A stretch of 64,000 nt of DNA from Candidatus Methanomethylophilaceae archaeon (lineage in GTDB: Archaea; Thermoplasmatota; Thermoplasmata; Methanomassiliicoccales; Methanomethylophilaceae). The notes beneath the pieces are model-generated. The model was not told where the DNA came from. It did no database searches and saw only the letters and a list, made by a program, of their open reading frames with translations. This document shows positions 54,314 through 62,697 of the stretch, in pieces (the first letter of the stretch is position 1; every line of letters begins with the position of its first letter). Where the stretch lies: NCBI GenBank assembly GCA_944322255.1, contig CALUOK010000003.1, forward strand, positions 62,001 to 126,000. Reading direction: 5' to 3'. Both the position numbers and the translations under genes were made by a program.

Positions 54314-54329
54314 GCCGCCGCAAGGCGGC
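54314..54329 (+). terminator. GCAA-tetraloop hairpin after the ferredoxin
   Basis: GCCGCC-GCAA-GGCGGC, a perfect 6-bp stem with a GNRA tetraloop, starts 13 bases after the ferredoxin stop. A T-rich stretch (GGTTTTCTTC) follows about 20 bases later. Confidence 0.5.
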
Positions 54330-54389
54330 GAAACCCATTCCCATCCAGGTTTTCTTCGACCAACTCTTGGGATTCTGAGAATAGCTCCC

Positions 54390-54917
54390 TCATTCCGCAT
54401 CCTTGCTTCCGATGACGGAATCGATGTAATCCTGCTGGATCCTCACCACCTCGGTGCTGTCCTTCGCCTTGGAGTAGTCCTCAAGCATCGAGCCGTTGAG
54501 CCTCATGAACTCGGGAGCCCAGTTGAACCTGCCCATGAACGTCTCGGCCTGCTCCCTCTGCCCCAGGATGATCAGCGCCGCCATGACTGCCTCGGCGCTG
54601 TTGAGCTCCATGGGCCTGCCCCAGTTTATCGGATTGGAGGCGAGGAGGTACGGCAGCGCCCGCTCCTCCACCTTTCTCAGCCGGGGGAACTCGTCGATGT
54701 TGGTCCATGTGAGGTCCATCACCACCAGTCCCTTGTGGGCGTGGCCGATGTCCGCGGGCGAGAGCGCCCTGTCGGAGAAGGGGGACAGCACGATGGAGCC
54801 CGCCGGGATCGCCCCGAGGGTCTTGGCCTCCCTGCCCAGGCCGAACTTCAGCATCCGCTTGGCCGTGCACTTCTTCGGATCGCACTGGCACTTGTCGTAG
54901 ATGATCACCGGGATCAT
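54390..54917 (-). CDS. tsr3: 16S/18S rRNA aminocarboxypropyltransferase Tsr3
   Basis: A 175-residue Tsr3 (DUF367). N-terminal IIYDKCQCDPKKCTAKRML, SIVLSPFSDRALSPADI, DLTWTNIDEFP and ALPYLLASNPINWGRPMEL are conserved. Tsr3 transfers the 3-amino-3-carboxypropyl group to the hypermodified rRNA pseudouridine in the small subunit. Start overlaps the phosphatase-like gene stop by 4 bases. Confidence 0.93.
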   Translation of the reverse strand: MIPVIIYDKCQCDPKKCTAKRMLKFGLGREAKTLGAIPAGSIVLSPFSDRALSPADIGHAHKGLVVMDLTWTNIDEFPRLRKVEERALPYLLASNPINWGRPMELNSAEAVMAALIILGQREQAETFMGRFNWAPEFMRLNGSMLEDYSKAKDSTEVVRIQQDYIDSVIGSKDAE

Positions 54918-55396
54918 GCGGATACCATCGAGGCCAGCTTCTCGGGGTCGGCCATGTTCTCCTTGACCCAGTCCCTGACCTCCTCCATGGAGCGGACGTA
55001 CTCTTGGTAGAGCTCAAGGTCGTCCGTGGCCGCGTAGTCCATCCTGGACCTCATCGGCGCCAGGATCTGCCTGCCCTTCCACTCCGGGTTGCCGGAGAGC
55101 TGGTCGAAGGCCTCCTTCTCGGTGTAGACGATGAAGTCGTACGTCTTGTCCTTGGGGAGGTAGTCCTCGTTCTCGAAGTCCTTGGAAACCTGCCTCCTCA
55201 TGTCCTCGCCGTTCTGGTACATGGCGGAGATGAGCTCGCAGTCGATGATGTCCGGCTCGGGACCGGCGCTGAACGCCTCGTACCTGTCGGAATAGAACTT
55301 GGTGGTGAAGTACTCGGCCATCTGGGATGCGAAGTCGTTCTTCTGGTCGATGAAGAGCACGCGCACCCTGTTCTCCTTCTTCTTGAAAATGGACAT
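54914..55396 (-). CDS. LMW-phosphatase/arsenate-reductase-fold protein lacking the active site
   Basis: A 160-residue protein. The N-terminal strand-loop-helix of low-molecular-weight phosphatases is kept (RVRVLFIDQKNDFASQMAEY, then FSAGPEPDII), but the expected C-x5-R-S loop (as in CTGNSCRS) is replaced by IDQKNDFAS: both the nucleophilic Cys and the phosphate-binding Arg are gone. The rest of the fold is plausible (TYDFIVYTEKEAF). A regulatory or scaffold pseudo-phosphatase is likely. It precedes tsr3 with overlap, and an 11-bp inverted repeat stands upstream (55457-55484). Confidence 0.7.
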   Translation of the reverse strand: MSIFKKKENRVRVLFIDQKNDFASQMAEYFTTKFYSDRYEAFSAGPEPDIIDCELISAMYQNGEDMRRQVSKDFENEDYLPKDKTYDFIVYTEKEAFDQLSGNPEWKGRQILAPMRSRMDYAATDDLELYQEYVRSMEEVRDWVKENMADPEKLASMVSA

Positions 55397-55456
55397 CTCT
55401 GGGACCTCTGGTTGGTGGATGACACCCGCATATATACAACCACTTGGAAGGGGCGA

Positions 55457-55484
55457 CGATACTTGAACGTTGCTTCAAGTATCG
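55457..55484. promoter_or_regulatory. perfect 11-bp inverted repeat between divergent genes
   Basis: CGATACTTGAA (55457-55467) and TTCAAGTATCG (55474-55484) around a 6-base centre. It lies between the TATATATA element of the phosphatase-like gene (about 55428-55437) and priL, where a repressor could bind. Confidence 0.65.
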
Positions 55485-55570
55485 GGCACAGGCGGCGGAC
55501 TTCCGGCCACGGTCTAGTCCCGATAGACAACAGGGTGTTGTTTTTGAATGCCGACCGCATACGGAGGCGC

Positions 55571-56644
55571 ATGGACACAGGGCGCGCGGCGAAGTTCCCC
55601 TTTCTGAGGGAGTCGGCTGAGTTCGCTGAGCAGAACAACGCGGACCTCGAATCCCTGATCACGTCGCCGTCCTTCGAACCCGCCCGCAAACGCGGCGTGG
55701 AGAGGATCCTGAACGCCCTGGAGAGCTCCGAGGTGTCCTACACCCCCCTGATGAACGACTACGACAGGCTGATCGAGGTCATGTCCTACCCCTACGCCAG
55801 GATGGTCGTGTCCATGGTGGGCGACCGCTTCCTCACCAAGAGGTACGCCCTGGCCGAGGCGGTCAGGATGAACAAGATCCTCAGCGGGGAGGACCGGGAG
55901 ACGCTGCTGGTGGTGTCGGAGGAGCTGGGAGTCACCTCGACCGTGGACTCCGACGGGATCATCCGCATGAAGTTCCCGGACTACCTCAGGCTGGCGAACA
56001 GGCTGAAGAGCGTGGACTGGAAGCTCATCAACTCCGACATCCACGCAGGTCTGGTGTACCTGCCCCAGGAGAAGTTCAGTCGTCTGATGCAGAACGCCCT
56101 GCAGGACAAGATCGAGTCGGAGCTCCCCCTGATGACGCCGGACGAGTTCAAGAGATACCTGCGGGGCTCCGTTGACTGCGTGTCCATGGCCCTGGAGGAG
56201 ACCAAGAGGAAGTACAGCCCCACCGGCGGGGAGGGGATGAAGAACGAGTTCCTGCCGCCGTGCCTGGTGAGGATCCTGGACATGTCCAGACAGGGCATGA
56301 ACCTGCCCCACAGCGCCAGGTTCGCGCTGGTTACGTTCCTGCACGCCCTGGGCCTGGACTACGACGGCATCATCCGGGTGTTCTCGGAGTCGCCGGACTT
56401 CGACGAGTCCATAGCCGGGTACCAGATCAAGCACATCACCGGCGAGCTGAACGGCACCGAGGGCTACAGCCCGCCGGAATGCAAGACGATGAAGACCAAC
56501 GGGATCTGCTACAACCCGGACTCCCTGTGCGAGCAGGAGTGGATGAACCACCCGCTCACGTACTACAGGGTCAAGTCCAAGGGCAGAAAGGATGGACAGG
56601 AAGAGCAGCAGGAGCCCAGGATTCAATCCAAAACAGACCAATGA
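55571..56644 (+). CDS. priL: DNA primase large subunit PriL
   Basis: Start placed at ATG 55571, preceded by GGAGG at 55563-55567. The 357-residue PriL has an N-terminal helical domain, then the [4Fe-4S] domain with PPCLVRI, SPPECKTMKTNGICYNPDSL and LCEQEWMNHPLTYY giving four cysteines. PriL regulates primase PriS. The last residues are encoded within a 23-bp repeat array. A long upstream frame is a shadow of other genes. Confidence 0.93.
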   Translation: MDTGRAAKFPFLRESAEFAEQNNADLESLITSPSFEPARKRGVERILNALESSEVSYTPLMNDYDRLIEVMSYPYARMVVSMVGDRFLTKRYALAEAVRMNKILSGEDRETLLVVSEELGVTSTVDSDGIIRMKFPDYLRLANRLKSVDWKLINSDIHAGLVYLPQEKFSRLMQNALQDKIESELPLMTPDEFKRYLRGSVDCVSMALEETKRKYSPTGGEGMKNEFLPPCLVRILDMSRQGMNLPHSARFALVTFLHALGLDYDGIIRVFSESPDFDESIAGYQIKHITGELNGTEGYSPPECKTMKTNGICYNPDSLCEQEWMNHPLTYYRVKSKGRKDGQEEQQEPRIQSKTDQ

Positions 56645-56718
56645 AATGGTCCAAAATCGACCAATGGAAATGCCGAAAATAGACCAATGAAATGGTCCGA
56701 AACAGGCCAACGTAATAG
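56628..56718. repeat. four 23-bp tandem units at the end of priL
   Basis: Units at 56628-56650, 56651-56673, 56674-56696 and a degenerate 56697-56718. Consensus is CCAAAATAGACCAATGAAAT plus GGT, each with an internal inverted GACCA...TGGTC. The first unit overlaps the priL stop codon. A 23-base period does not keep the reading frame. Confidence 0.8.
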
Positions 56719-56963
56719 AAGGGATGTTGGACCATCGTGTGTTTCCGATACACAACCGTGATGGTCCAACCATGCGATCAGTCTGGCTGACCGTTTACCG
56801 CTTCGCGGAGGGGCCGCATTCACTACCACAGCATGTTGATGACAGTTCTCCTGTCGCGACCCATGACCAGACTGCATTCTGACAGTGATGGTCGCAACAG
56901 GCTACGCGTACACCCGCCCTGACGGCGTGCATGTGATTCCGTAGGACGCCTGGGGGAGTGACT
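56645..56963. other. gene-free region after priL, with repeats
   Basis: About 320 bases, no convincing gene in any frame. It holds most of the 23-bp repeats, then an 11-bp inverted repeat GTTGGACCATC / GATGGTCCAAC (56726-56736 and 56760-56770). The stretch from 56771 to 56963 shows nothing else I can support. Confidence 0.6.
56726..56770. repeat. 11-bp inverted repeat with 23-base loop
   Basis: GTTGGACCATC and GATGGTCCAAC are perfect inverse copies; the loop itself carries GTGT...ACAC. It echoes the TGGACCA/TGGTCCA core of the neighbouring 23-bp repeats, so they may bind the same protein or fold in RNA. It could terminate priL. Confidence 0.65.
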
Positions 56964-57647
56964 TCACTCCTCCCCGTCCTTCCCCTCCCCGGAGTCGGGG
57001 TACATCTTGCCCAGGTTCCTCCAGGTTATGATGGCCCTCTGGATGGCGGTGGCGTTACCGACCACGGCGAACCACAGCATCATGATCTCGAGCCAGGAGA
57101 TCTGCAGCCCTGCGATGTCCAGGTATGTCACGTCGAAGCAGACGATGGAGATGAACTGGATCAGCGGGAACAGCGTGGACAGGACGACCCTGTCGGCCCT
57201 TCCCAGAAGCCCCGCGTACAGACGTGGGGCGCCGATGGCCTGTGCCTGGGTGCCCATGTAGGATGTGAGCAGCACGCCCACCAGGGCCAGCATGCCCAGG
57301 TACGGGTCGCACCAGGTGGCGCAGAACGCGATTCCGCCGATCATGAACACGTCGGCGTACCTGTCGAAGACGTGGTCCAGGTAGTCCCCCTTCGGACTGG
57401 CCTTGCCGGAGAGCTTGGCCACCTTGCCGTCGAGAGCGTCGAAGTAGCCGGACACGATGACCATCACGGCCCCGACCACCAGCAGCCAGTCGCAGCCCTC
57501 GCGGCCGCTGAAGTAGAATATCACACCGCACACGAGCGCCAGGATCAGTCCGATCCAGGAGATCGTGTTGGGATTCACGTTGATGAGCTTCCTTGCAACC
57601 GGGGTCAGTGCGAAATCGACCCTCGCCCTCTGTCCGTCTAGAACCAT
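56964..57647 (-). CDS. CDP-alcohol phosphatidyltransferase (archaetidylinositol-phosphate synthase type)
   Basis: A 227-residue integral membrane enzyme. The CDP-alcohol motif is DALDGKVAKLSG...GDYLDHVFDRYAD (residues about 70-99) with Lys in place of the usual Arg. About six membrane segments are visible. By family it would join inositol-1-phosphate to CDP-archaeol in ether-lipid head-group synthesis; the exact alcohol is inference. The last gene of a five-gene operon. Confidence 0.8.
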   Translation of the reverse strand: MVLDGQRARVDFALTPVARKLINVNPNTISWIGLILALVCGVIFYFSGREGCDWLLVVGAVMVIVSGYFDALDGKVAKLSGKASPKGDYLDHVFDRYADVFMIGGIAFCATWCDPYLGMLALVGVLLTSYMGTQAQAIGAPRLYAGLLGRADRVVLSTLFPLIQFISIVCFDVTYLDIAGLQISWLEIMMLWFAVVGNATAIQRAIITWRNLGKMYPDSGEGKDGEE

Positions 57648-58171
57648 CTGTCCATCTCCGCAGACCAGTCGGTCTTTCCTGGGAGGTAATCCCCGCCCAT
57701 CCCTTTTACGATTTGCTCCACCGCATCGGCGGAATCGGCCACGGAACAGGACGTGCAGTCCACCTCGAACACCGGGATGTCGGATTCCGTGGCCTCGCAG
57801 AGGATCACGTCGAGGACCTCGGCCTGGACGTTCTCCCTCACCTTGTCGGGGCCGTAGCCCCGGGCCTCGAGACGCCCCGTGAGCACGTCCGGCGCGCAGC
57901 GGAGCACGATGATGCCGTGGGAGTCCATGAAATGGGACAGATGACTGTCCAGGATCACCAGGTCATCGGAGGCCCTGAACGGTTCCAGGGCGTCGTTCAG
58001 AAGATCCAGGTCCACCTCGTGGGTGTCCCTGGCCTCGTCGAGATCGCCCATCAGGCCGTGCTCGATTATGAAACGCTTCCCGTCGACTACGTCGTACCCG
58101 CGGGAGCGGAGCTCCTCCGACACGGAGGACTTCCCCGTGCCGGGGGTGCCGGTCAGGGCGAACAGAGTCAT
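57638..58171 (-). CDS. adenylate kinase AK6/Fap7-type P-loop kinase
   Basis: Start placed at ATG 58171 (MTLFALTGTPGTGKSSVSEE), overlapping the preceding stop by 4 bases. The 177-residue kinase has Walker A GTPGTGKS and the AK6 motif VILDSHLSHF (L-x-SHL), and matches the archaeal Fap7/AK6 family linked to 20S rRNA processing and small-subunit assembly. Its 3' end overlaps the lipid gene start by 10 bases. Confidence 0.85.
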   Translation of the reverse strand: MTLFALTGTPGTGKSSVSEELRSRGYDVVDGKRFIIEHGLMGDLDEARDTHEVDLDLLNDALEPFRASDDLVILDSHLSHFMDSHGIIVLRCAPDVLTGRLEARGYGPDKVRENVQAEVLDVILCEATESDIPVFEVDCTSCSVADSADAVEQIVKGMGGDYLPGKTDWSAEMDRWF

Positions 58172-59103
58172 GAGATCATGCCCATGTAGGGCTCCGCCCT
58201 CTCGACCACCGCGTCCCACGACGGGACGTTGGTGAGCGCGCCGACCTCGGCCACCACGAACGACGACACGGCGGAGGCGAGGACCAGCGCCTCGGGGACG
58301 TCGTACCCCCTGTAGAGGGCGGTGTAGAACCCGGCGCGGTAGTTGTCCCCTGCGCCGGTGACGTCCACGACCCTGTCGGCCCTGACTACCGGGATCGTGA
58401 GGACCTCGTCCCCGACCCTGGCGCGGCTGCCCTCGGCTCCGACCGTCTCCACCACCAGGGATGGGGCGGCGTCGAGCACGTCCTCTATTCCAAGGTACCT
58501 GCGGATGGTCTCCGCCTCCAGCTCGTTGCAGAACAGGGCGTCTGCCATGGGCAGCGCCCTGGAGACCAGGTCGGCGTTCCACACGCGGTGGACCTCCTGC
58601 GCCGGGTCGAGCGCGATGTCCGGTCCGTCCCTCAGCTCCTCCATCAGCGAGATGTAGTACGAGGGCTGGCCGGTGCAGAAGTGCGCCTTCCTGGACCTGG
58701 ACGCCATGCCCGTGAGCCTGACGCCCAGGGAGTCGGCGTGACCCTGTGGCCCCTGGTAGAAGAAGACCCTGGTGTTGAGCTCGCTGTCGTTGATGATCAC
58801 GCAGGTGGAGGTCTCCTCCCCGTCCAGGGTGACGACCTCGTCCATGATGAGCCCCGAATCCCTCATGAAGTCCATGTACTTCCCGGGGAAGTCGGGACCG
58901 ATGAACGCACAGAGCGCCGTAGGGCACCCCAGCTTCGCCGCGGAAACGGCGATGTTCGGGCCGGTGCCGCCGAGGGTGGTCTTCTTGGACAGCGCGTCGG
59001 CGGTGATCCCCGGCTTCAGGAACTGGTCTATCCCGATGATCTGGTCCACCGTGACGTGGCCGTACACCGACAGGAAGGGGTCGCTCAGGTTCCTTCCTCC
59101 CAT
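58168..59103 (-). CDS. PfkB-family sugar/nucleoside kinase
   Basis: A 311-residue ribokinase-like protein. N-terminal GGTGPNIAVSAAKLG (substrate), central VVETVGAEGSRARVGDEV, and the ATP/anion-hole motif VVDVTGAGDNYRAGFYTAL with catalytic Asp. Nucleoside kinase or a sugar kinase is possible. It overlaps ahcY by 19 bases and the AK6-type gene by 4, and may link adenosine released by AhcY to the nucleotide pool. Confidence 0.85.
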   Translation of the reverse strand: MGGRNLSDPFLSVYGHVTVDQIIGIDQFLKPGITADALSKKTTLGGTGPNIAVSAAKLGCPTALCAFIGPDFPGKYMDFMRDSGLIMDEVVTLDGEETSTCVIINDSELNTRVFFYQGPQGHADSLGVRLTGMASRSRKAHFCTGQPSYYISLMEELRDGPDIALDPAQEVHRVWNADLVSRALPMADALFCNELEAETIRRYLGIEDVLDAAPSLVVETVGAEGSRARVGDEVLTIPVVRADRVVDVTGAGDNYRAGFYTALYRGYDVPEALVLASAVSSFVVAEVGALTNVPSWDAVVERAEPYMGMIS

Positions 59104-60323
59104 CCGGTGACGTATTTGATCTGCGCGTCGGTGAGGGTGTCGATGGACACTCCCATGGACCTGAGCTTGATGTTGGCTATCTCCATGTCGATCTCGTTCG
59201 GGACGGCGTAGACCTCGTTCCCCATCTCCTGGTAGTGGCGGGTCATGTGGACGATTCCCAGCGCCTGGGTGGAGAAGCTCATGTCCATGATCTCGGCGGG
59301 GTGGCCCTGTCCGGCGGCCAGGTTCATGAGCCTGCCCTCGGCGATGAGGTACAGCGACCTGCCGTCCTTCATCCTGTACTCATCGATGAAGTCGCGGACC
59401 CTGACCTTGGATGCGGCCATGGAGTCCAGGGCTGCCTTGTTGATCTCGTTGTCGAAGTGGCCGACGTTGCCCATGATGCAGCCGTTCTTCATGACGGCGA
59501 TGTGCTCGTCCCTGATGATGTCCTTGCACCCGGTGACGGTGATGATGATGTCGGCGACCTTTACCGCCTCGAGCATGGGCATGACCTCGTACCCGTCCAT
59601 CTTGGCCTCGATGGCCTTGATCGGGTCGACCTCGGTGACGATGACGGACGCCCCGAGACCCTTGGCCCTCATGGCGACGCCCTTTCCGCACCATCCGTAC
59701 CCCGCGACGACCAGCCTCTTGCCGGCGACGATGAGGTTGGTGGCGTTCATCCAGCCGTCGAAGGCGGACTGTCCGGTGCCGTACCTGTTGTCGAACAGGA
59801 ACTTCATCTTGGCGTCGTTGACGTCCAGGACCGGGAACTGCAGGACCCTGTCCTTGGCCATCGCCCTGAGACGGACGACACCGGTGGTGGTCTCCTCGTT
59901 GGCGGCCTTGACGTTGGGGAGGGCGTCCTTCCTGGTGGTGTGCACCATCGATATGAGGTCTGCCCCGTCGTCGATGATGAAGTCGGGCTTCATGTCCAGG
60001 ACAGCGTTGAGGTTGGCGTAGTACTCCTCGGAGGACTCCCACTTCTTCGCGTAGACGTTCAGCCCGTACTCCTCCCTGAGGGCGGCGGCGACGGAGTCGT
60101 CCGTCGAGAGGGGGTTGCAGCTTGCAAGGCGTATCTCGGCGCCCGCGTCGGCGAGCGTGACCGCGAGCATCCCCGTCTTGGCCTCCGTGTGGAGCGCCAT
60201 GCCGATCTTGAGGCCGGCCAGGGGCTGCTCGTCGATGAAGCGTTTGCGGATGTCCATGAGGACGGGCATGTGGGACTCGACCCAGTGCAGCCTCAGGGAA
60301 CCTGTCTTTACGAGTTCGTCCAT
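59085..60323 (-). CDS. ahcY: S-adenosylhomocysteine (or S-inosylhomocysteine) hydrolase
   Basis: A 412-residue AhcY. Conserved parts: ALHTEAKTGMLAVTLADAGA, IDDGADLISMVH, NNE-ETTTGVVRLR type region and NAD-binding VVAGYGWCGKGVAMRAKGLG, plus NVGHFDNEI. In several methanogens this family acts on S-inosylhomocysteine. It starts one base after the ppc gene stop and overlaps the kinase gene. Confidence 0.93.
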   Translation of the reverse strand: MDELVKTGSLRLHWVESHMPVLMDIRKRFIDEQPLAGLKIGMALHTEAKTGMLAVTLADAGAEIRLASCNPLSTDDSVAAALREEYGLNVYAKKWESSEEYYANLNAVLDMKPDFIIDDGADLISMVHTTRKDALPNVKAANEETTTGVVRLRAMAKDRVLQFPVLDVNDAKMKFLFDNRYGTGQSAFDGWMNATNLIVAGKRLVVAGYGWCGKGVAMRAKGLGASVIVTEVDPIKAIEAKMDGYEVMPMLEAVKVADIIITVTGCKDIIRDEHIAVMKNGCIMGNVGHFDNEINKAALDSMAASKVRVRDFIDEYRMKDGRSLYLIAEGRLMNLAAGQGHPAEIMDMSFSTQALGIVHMTRHYQEMGNEVYAVPNEIDMEIANIKLRSMGVSIDTLTDAQIKYVTGWEEGT

Positions 60324-61082
60324 TCAATCATCTCCTCCGTCCAGACCCGCGCGGAGCGAATCGCAGATGCACTCCACCGTCCGGCGGCGGTTTTCCGAGT
60401 TGGAGAAACCGTCCAACGTCTTTAATATTGTTTCACGGTCGCCGCGCATCTCCTCGACGAAACGGGAGATGTTCTCCAGTGCTCTGGACATCTCGTCGCA
60501 GATGGGGACGGTGGCTGCCTTTGAGGTGCGGGAGAGAGGGTTCAGATCGATGGATATAACTGCCTTGCCCATGGCCACCAGGGCCTCGGCGCGGTCGCCG
60601 TCCTCGATGGGAACCAGGATGACGTCGCTGCTGTAGATCCCCTCGGACGTGCACAGCGCGCGGTCGTGCTCCAGCCCGGCGATCCTGCTGTCCGGGTCCC
60701 TTCCGAGCACGTGCTCGGCGCCCTTGGACTCCAGGTACGATATCAGGCCCTCCATGCGCTCCGGGGTGCGGTGGAACAGGTTGACCTCCATCTTAGCAGG
60801 GACCCTGCGGGCGAGCCCGATGAGCCCCTCCGGATCCAGCGCGGCGGCGTTGCCGTTCACGCAGAGGACCGGATTCTCGGCGTTCAGCAGGTACGCGGCG
60901 GCGGCCCTCTCGGCCTCCAGGGCGGCGTCCGTGCTCCTCTCCCCCATCAGGTAGTCGTACGCCTCGCCCCTGCCGTGGGAGATCAGGCCGGTGGGTGTGA
61001 CCAGGCCCCTCTGGACCATCTCGGCCAGACGCTCCCTGGTCATGAGCGATTTGTATCTCGGATGACTCTTAGGAATTTCCAC
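60324..61082 (-). CDS. 4-phosphopantoate--beta-alanine ligase (archaeal)
   Basis: A 252-residue DUF137 protein, archaeal phosphopantothenate synthetase. The start IPKSHPRYKSLMTRERLAEM, LISHGRGEAYDYLMGERS, PVLCVNGNAAALDPEGL and DLNPLSRTSKAATVPICDE are conserved. It makes 4'-phosphopantothenate for CoA. First gene of the ahcY/pfkB/AK6/lipid operon, with a GATATACGG TATA-like element about 25 bases upstream. Confidence 0.92.
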   Translation of the reverse strand: MEIPKSHPRYKSLMTRERLAEMVQRGLVTPTGLISHGRGEAYDYLMGERSTDAALEAERAAAAYLLNAENPVLCVNGNAAALDPEGLIGLARRVPAKMEVNLFHRTPERMEGLISYLESKGAEHVLGRDPDSRIAGLEHDRALCTSEGIYSSDVILVPIEDGDRAEALVAMGKAVISIDLNPLSRTSKAATVPICDEMSRALENISRFVEEMRGDRETILKTLDGFSNSENRRRTVECICDSLRAGLDGGDD

Positions 61083-61159
61083 GTCCCGCTGATTGCGCTC
61101 ATCCCGTATATCTCGTTCGCGTGCGCGCCTGTTAAGTACGGGATGCCGATGACTCGGAC

Positions 61160-61891
61160 ATGCCTGACATCCGCATAGTAGTCGTCGGTCCGAAATTCGA
61201 GGGGAACGTGGGAGCCATCGCCCGTTCGATGGCGAACTTCGACATAAGCGAGCTCTACCTGGTCAACCCGTGCGAGCTCGGGGACGACGCCTACCGCAGG
61301 GCGAAGCACGGATCGTCCCTCCTGGACAATGTCCACATCGTGGACACCCTGGAGGAGGCCCTGGAGGGGTGCTTCCTGGTCGTGGGGACCAGCGGCGTGA
61401 CCACCAAGGGGGACAGGAACTACACCCGCATCCCGGTGCCGGCCCGCGAGTTCGCGGAGCACTGCCGCGGCTACCCCGAGAAGATCGCGGTCCTGTTCGG
61501 ACGCGAGGACATCGGGCTGCTCCAGGACGAGCTGAACCTCTGCGACGTCCTCATCACCGTGCCCACCGGCGAGGAGTACCCCATCCTGAACCTGTCCCAC
61601 GCGGCGACCATCGTCATGTACGAGTTCTACCAGGCGGAGCACACGCCCCGCAGGTCCGAGCTGGCGGACAGGCACGAGAAGGAGCTCATGTTCGAGTTCT
61701 TCGGCGACGTCATGGAGGGCATCGAGTACCCGCCGGCCAGGAGGGAGATGACCACCGTCATGTTCAGGCGCATGATGGGGCGCGCGCTCCCCACGAAGTA
61801 CGAGTACAACACCATCATGGGCGTGTTCGGCGACGCCGCCAAGATCATCAGGTACGGCAAGCCTTGGGAGAAGAAGAAGGATCAGAGCTGA
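61160..61891 (+). CDS. trmJ: TrmJ-type tRNA 2'-O-methyltransferase
   Basis: A 243-residue SPOUT methyltransferase: VVVGPKFEGNVGAIARSMANF, VGTSGVT, AVLFGREDIGL and TVPTGEEYPILNLSHAATI are TrmJ signatures. It methylates the 2'-OH at C32 of tRNA. A TATA-like TTAAGTA lies about 22-28 bases before the ATG 61160. Its stop overlaps the FtsZ-like gene stop by 10 bases. Confidence 0.92.
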   Translation: MPDIRIVVVGPKFEGNVGAIARSMANFDISELYLVNPCELGDDAYRRAKHGSSLLDNVHIVDTLEEALEGCFLVVGTSGVTTKGDRNYTRIPVPAREFAEHCRGYPEKIAVLFGREDIGLLQDELNLCDVLITVPTGEEYPILNLSHAATIVMYEFYQAEHTPRRSELADRHEKELMFEFFGDVMEGIEYPPARREMTTVMFRRMMGRALPTKYEYNTIMGVFGDAAKIIRYGKPWEKKKDQS

Positions 61892-62697
61892 ACCGGCAGG
61901 AAGACCAGGACCTTGGTGTCCTCCCTGTCGTCCCTCTTCACTATGTCCGGGATTATCCCGGTCATGTCCACCACGGTGCTGTAGATCGATTCGATCTGCG
62001 CCGTCCCGAAACCGGAGCTGACCATGACGATCATCTTCCCGTAGTCGGGACTGGTCTGGAACATCGTGGACCCGGTCGCCCTCTCCACGGCCTTGGACGG
62101 GTCCATGTCGCTGGTGTACGCGAACGTGTACACCTTCTTGGGGAAGGTGCTGAAGAAGGGCCCTTCCATCGAATGTGCCAGATTGTCCACCGCGAACACT
62201 ATTGAGCGCGACGCCATGCGCAGGATGTGGACGAACTTCACATCGGGGTAGTTCCGGTTCAGGGACTCCATGTCCAGGATGAAGACACGGTCCGAGTACT
62301 CGAGGACCTGGGGCAGCGCCGAGAGTGCCCTCTCGCGGCGCTCCTTCTCGAAGACCATCGGCAGGCCGACTACGGAGACCACCCTGCAACCGCATTCGCG
62401 GGCCATCTCGGATATGCCCAGGGGGATCCCGATGCCGGACCCGCCGCCCAGGATCGAGAACAGGACGACCACGCGCATCCCCCTGAGCCTCTCCAGGATC
62501 GCGTCGCGGTTGTCCAGTGCGAGACTGTAGGCCAGGTACTGGTCCCCGTACGCGCCCGGCATGTCCTCCGGGACCAGGGATATGGTGCTGCTGCTGTTCG
62601 AGTTCATCATGACGGTCGGGATGTCCGGGGACTCAGTGGCATCGGAGAGAACGGCGCGGGCACCCCCTCCGCAGACGAAGAGGGTCACATCTCCCAT
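61882..62697 (-). CDS. divergent tubulin/FtsZ-fold protein
   Basis: A 271-residue protein. GTPase-loop region reads LGGGSGIGIPLGISEMAREC, close to the FtsZ signature GGGTGTG, followed by VVGLPMVFEKERRERALSAL as in FtsZ helix H5 region and a C-terminal KMIVMVSSGFGTAQIESIYSTVV like the FtsZ C-domain start. No canonical T7 catalytic N-x-D-x2-D is found (the matching place reads AVDNLAHSM), so GTP hydrolysis may be lost. Co-transcribed with a ribbon-helix-helix protein; distinct from canonical FtsZ. Confidence 0.7.
   Translation of the reverse strand: MGDVTLFVCGGGARAVLSDATESPDIPTVMMNSNSSSTISLVPEDMPGAYGDQYLAYSLALDNRDAILERLRGMRVVVLFSILGGGSGIGIPLGISEMARECGCRVVSVVGLPMVFEKERRERALSALPQVLEYSDRVFILDMESLNRNYPDVKFVHILRMASRSIVFAVDNLAHSMEGPFFSTFPKKVYTFAYTSDMDPSKAVERATGSTMFQTSPDYGKMIVMVSSGFGTAQIESIYSTVVDMTGIIPDIVKRDDREDTKVLVFLPVQL

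Noticed and set aside
56628-56718. Possible CRISPR array
   Set aside because: Units are adjacent with no spacers, and no cas genes occur in the window.
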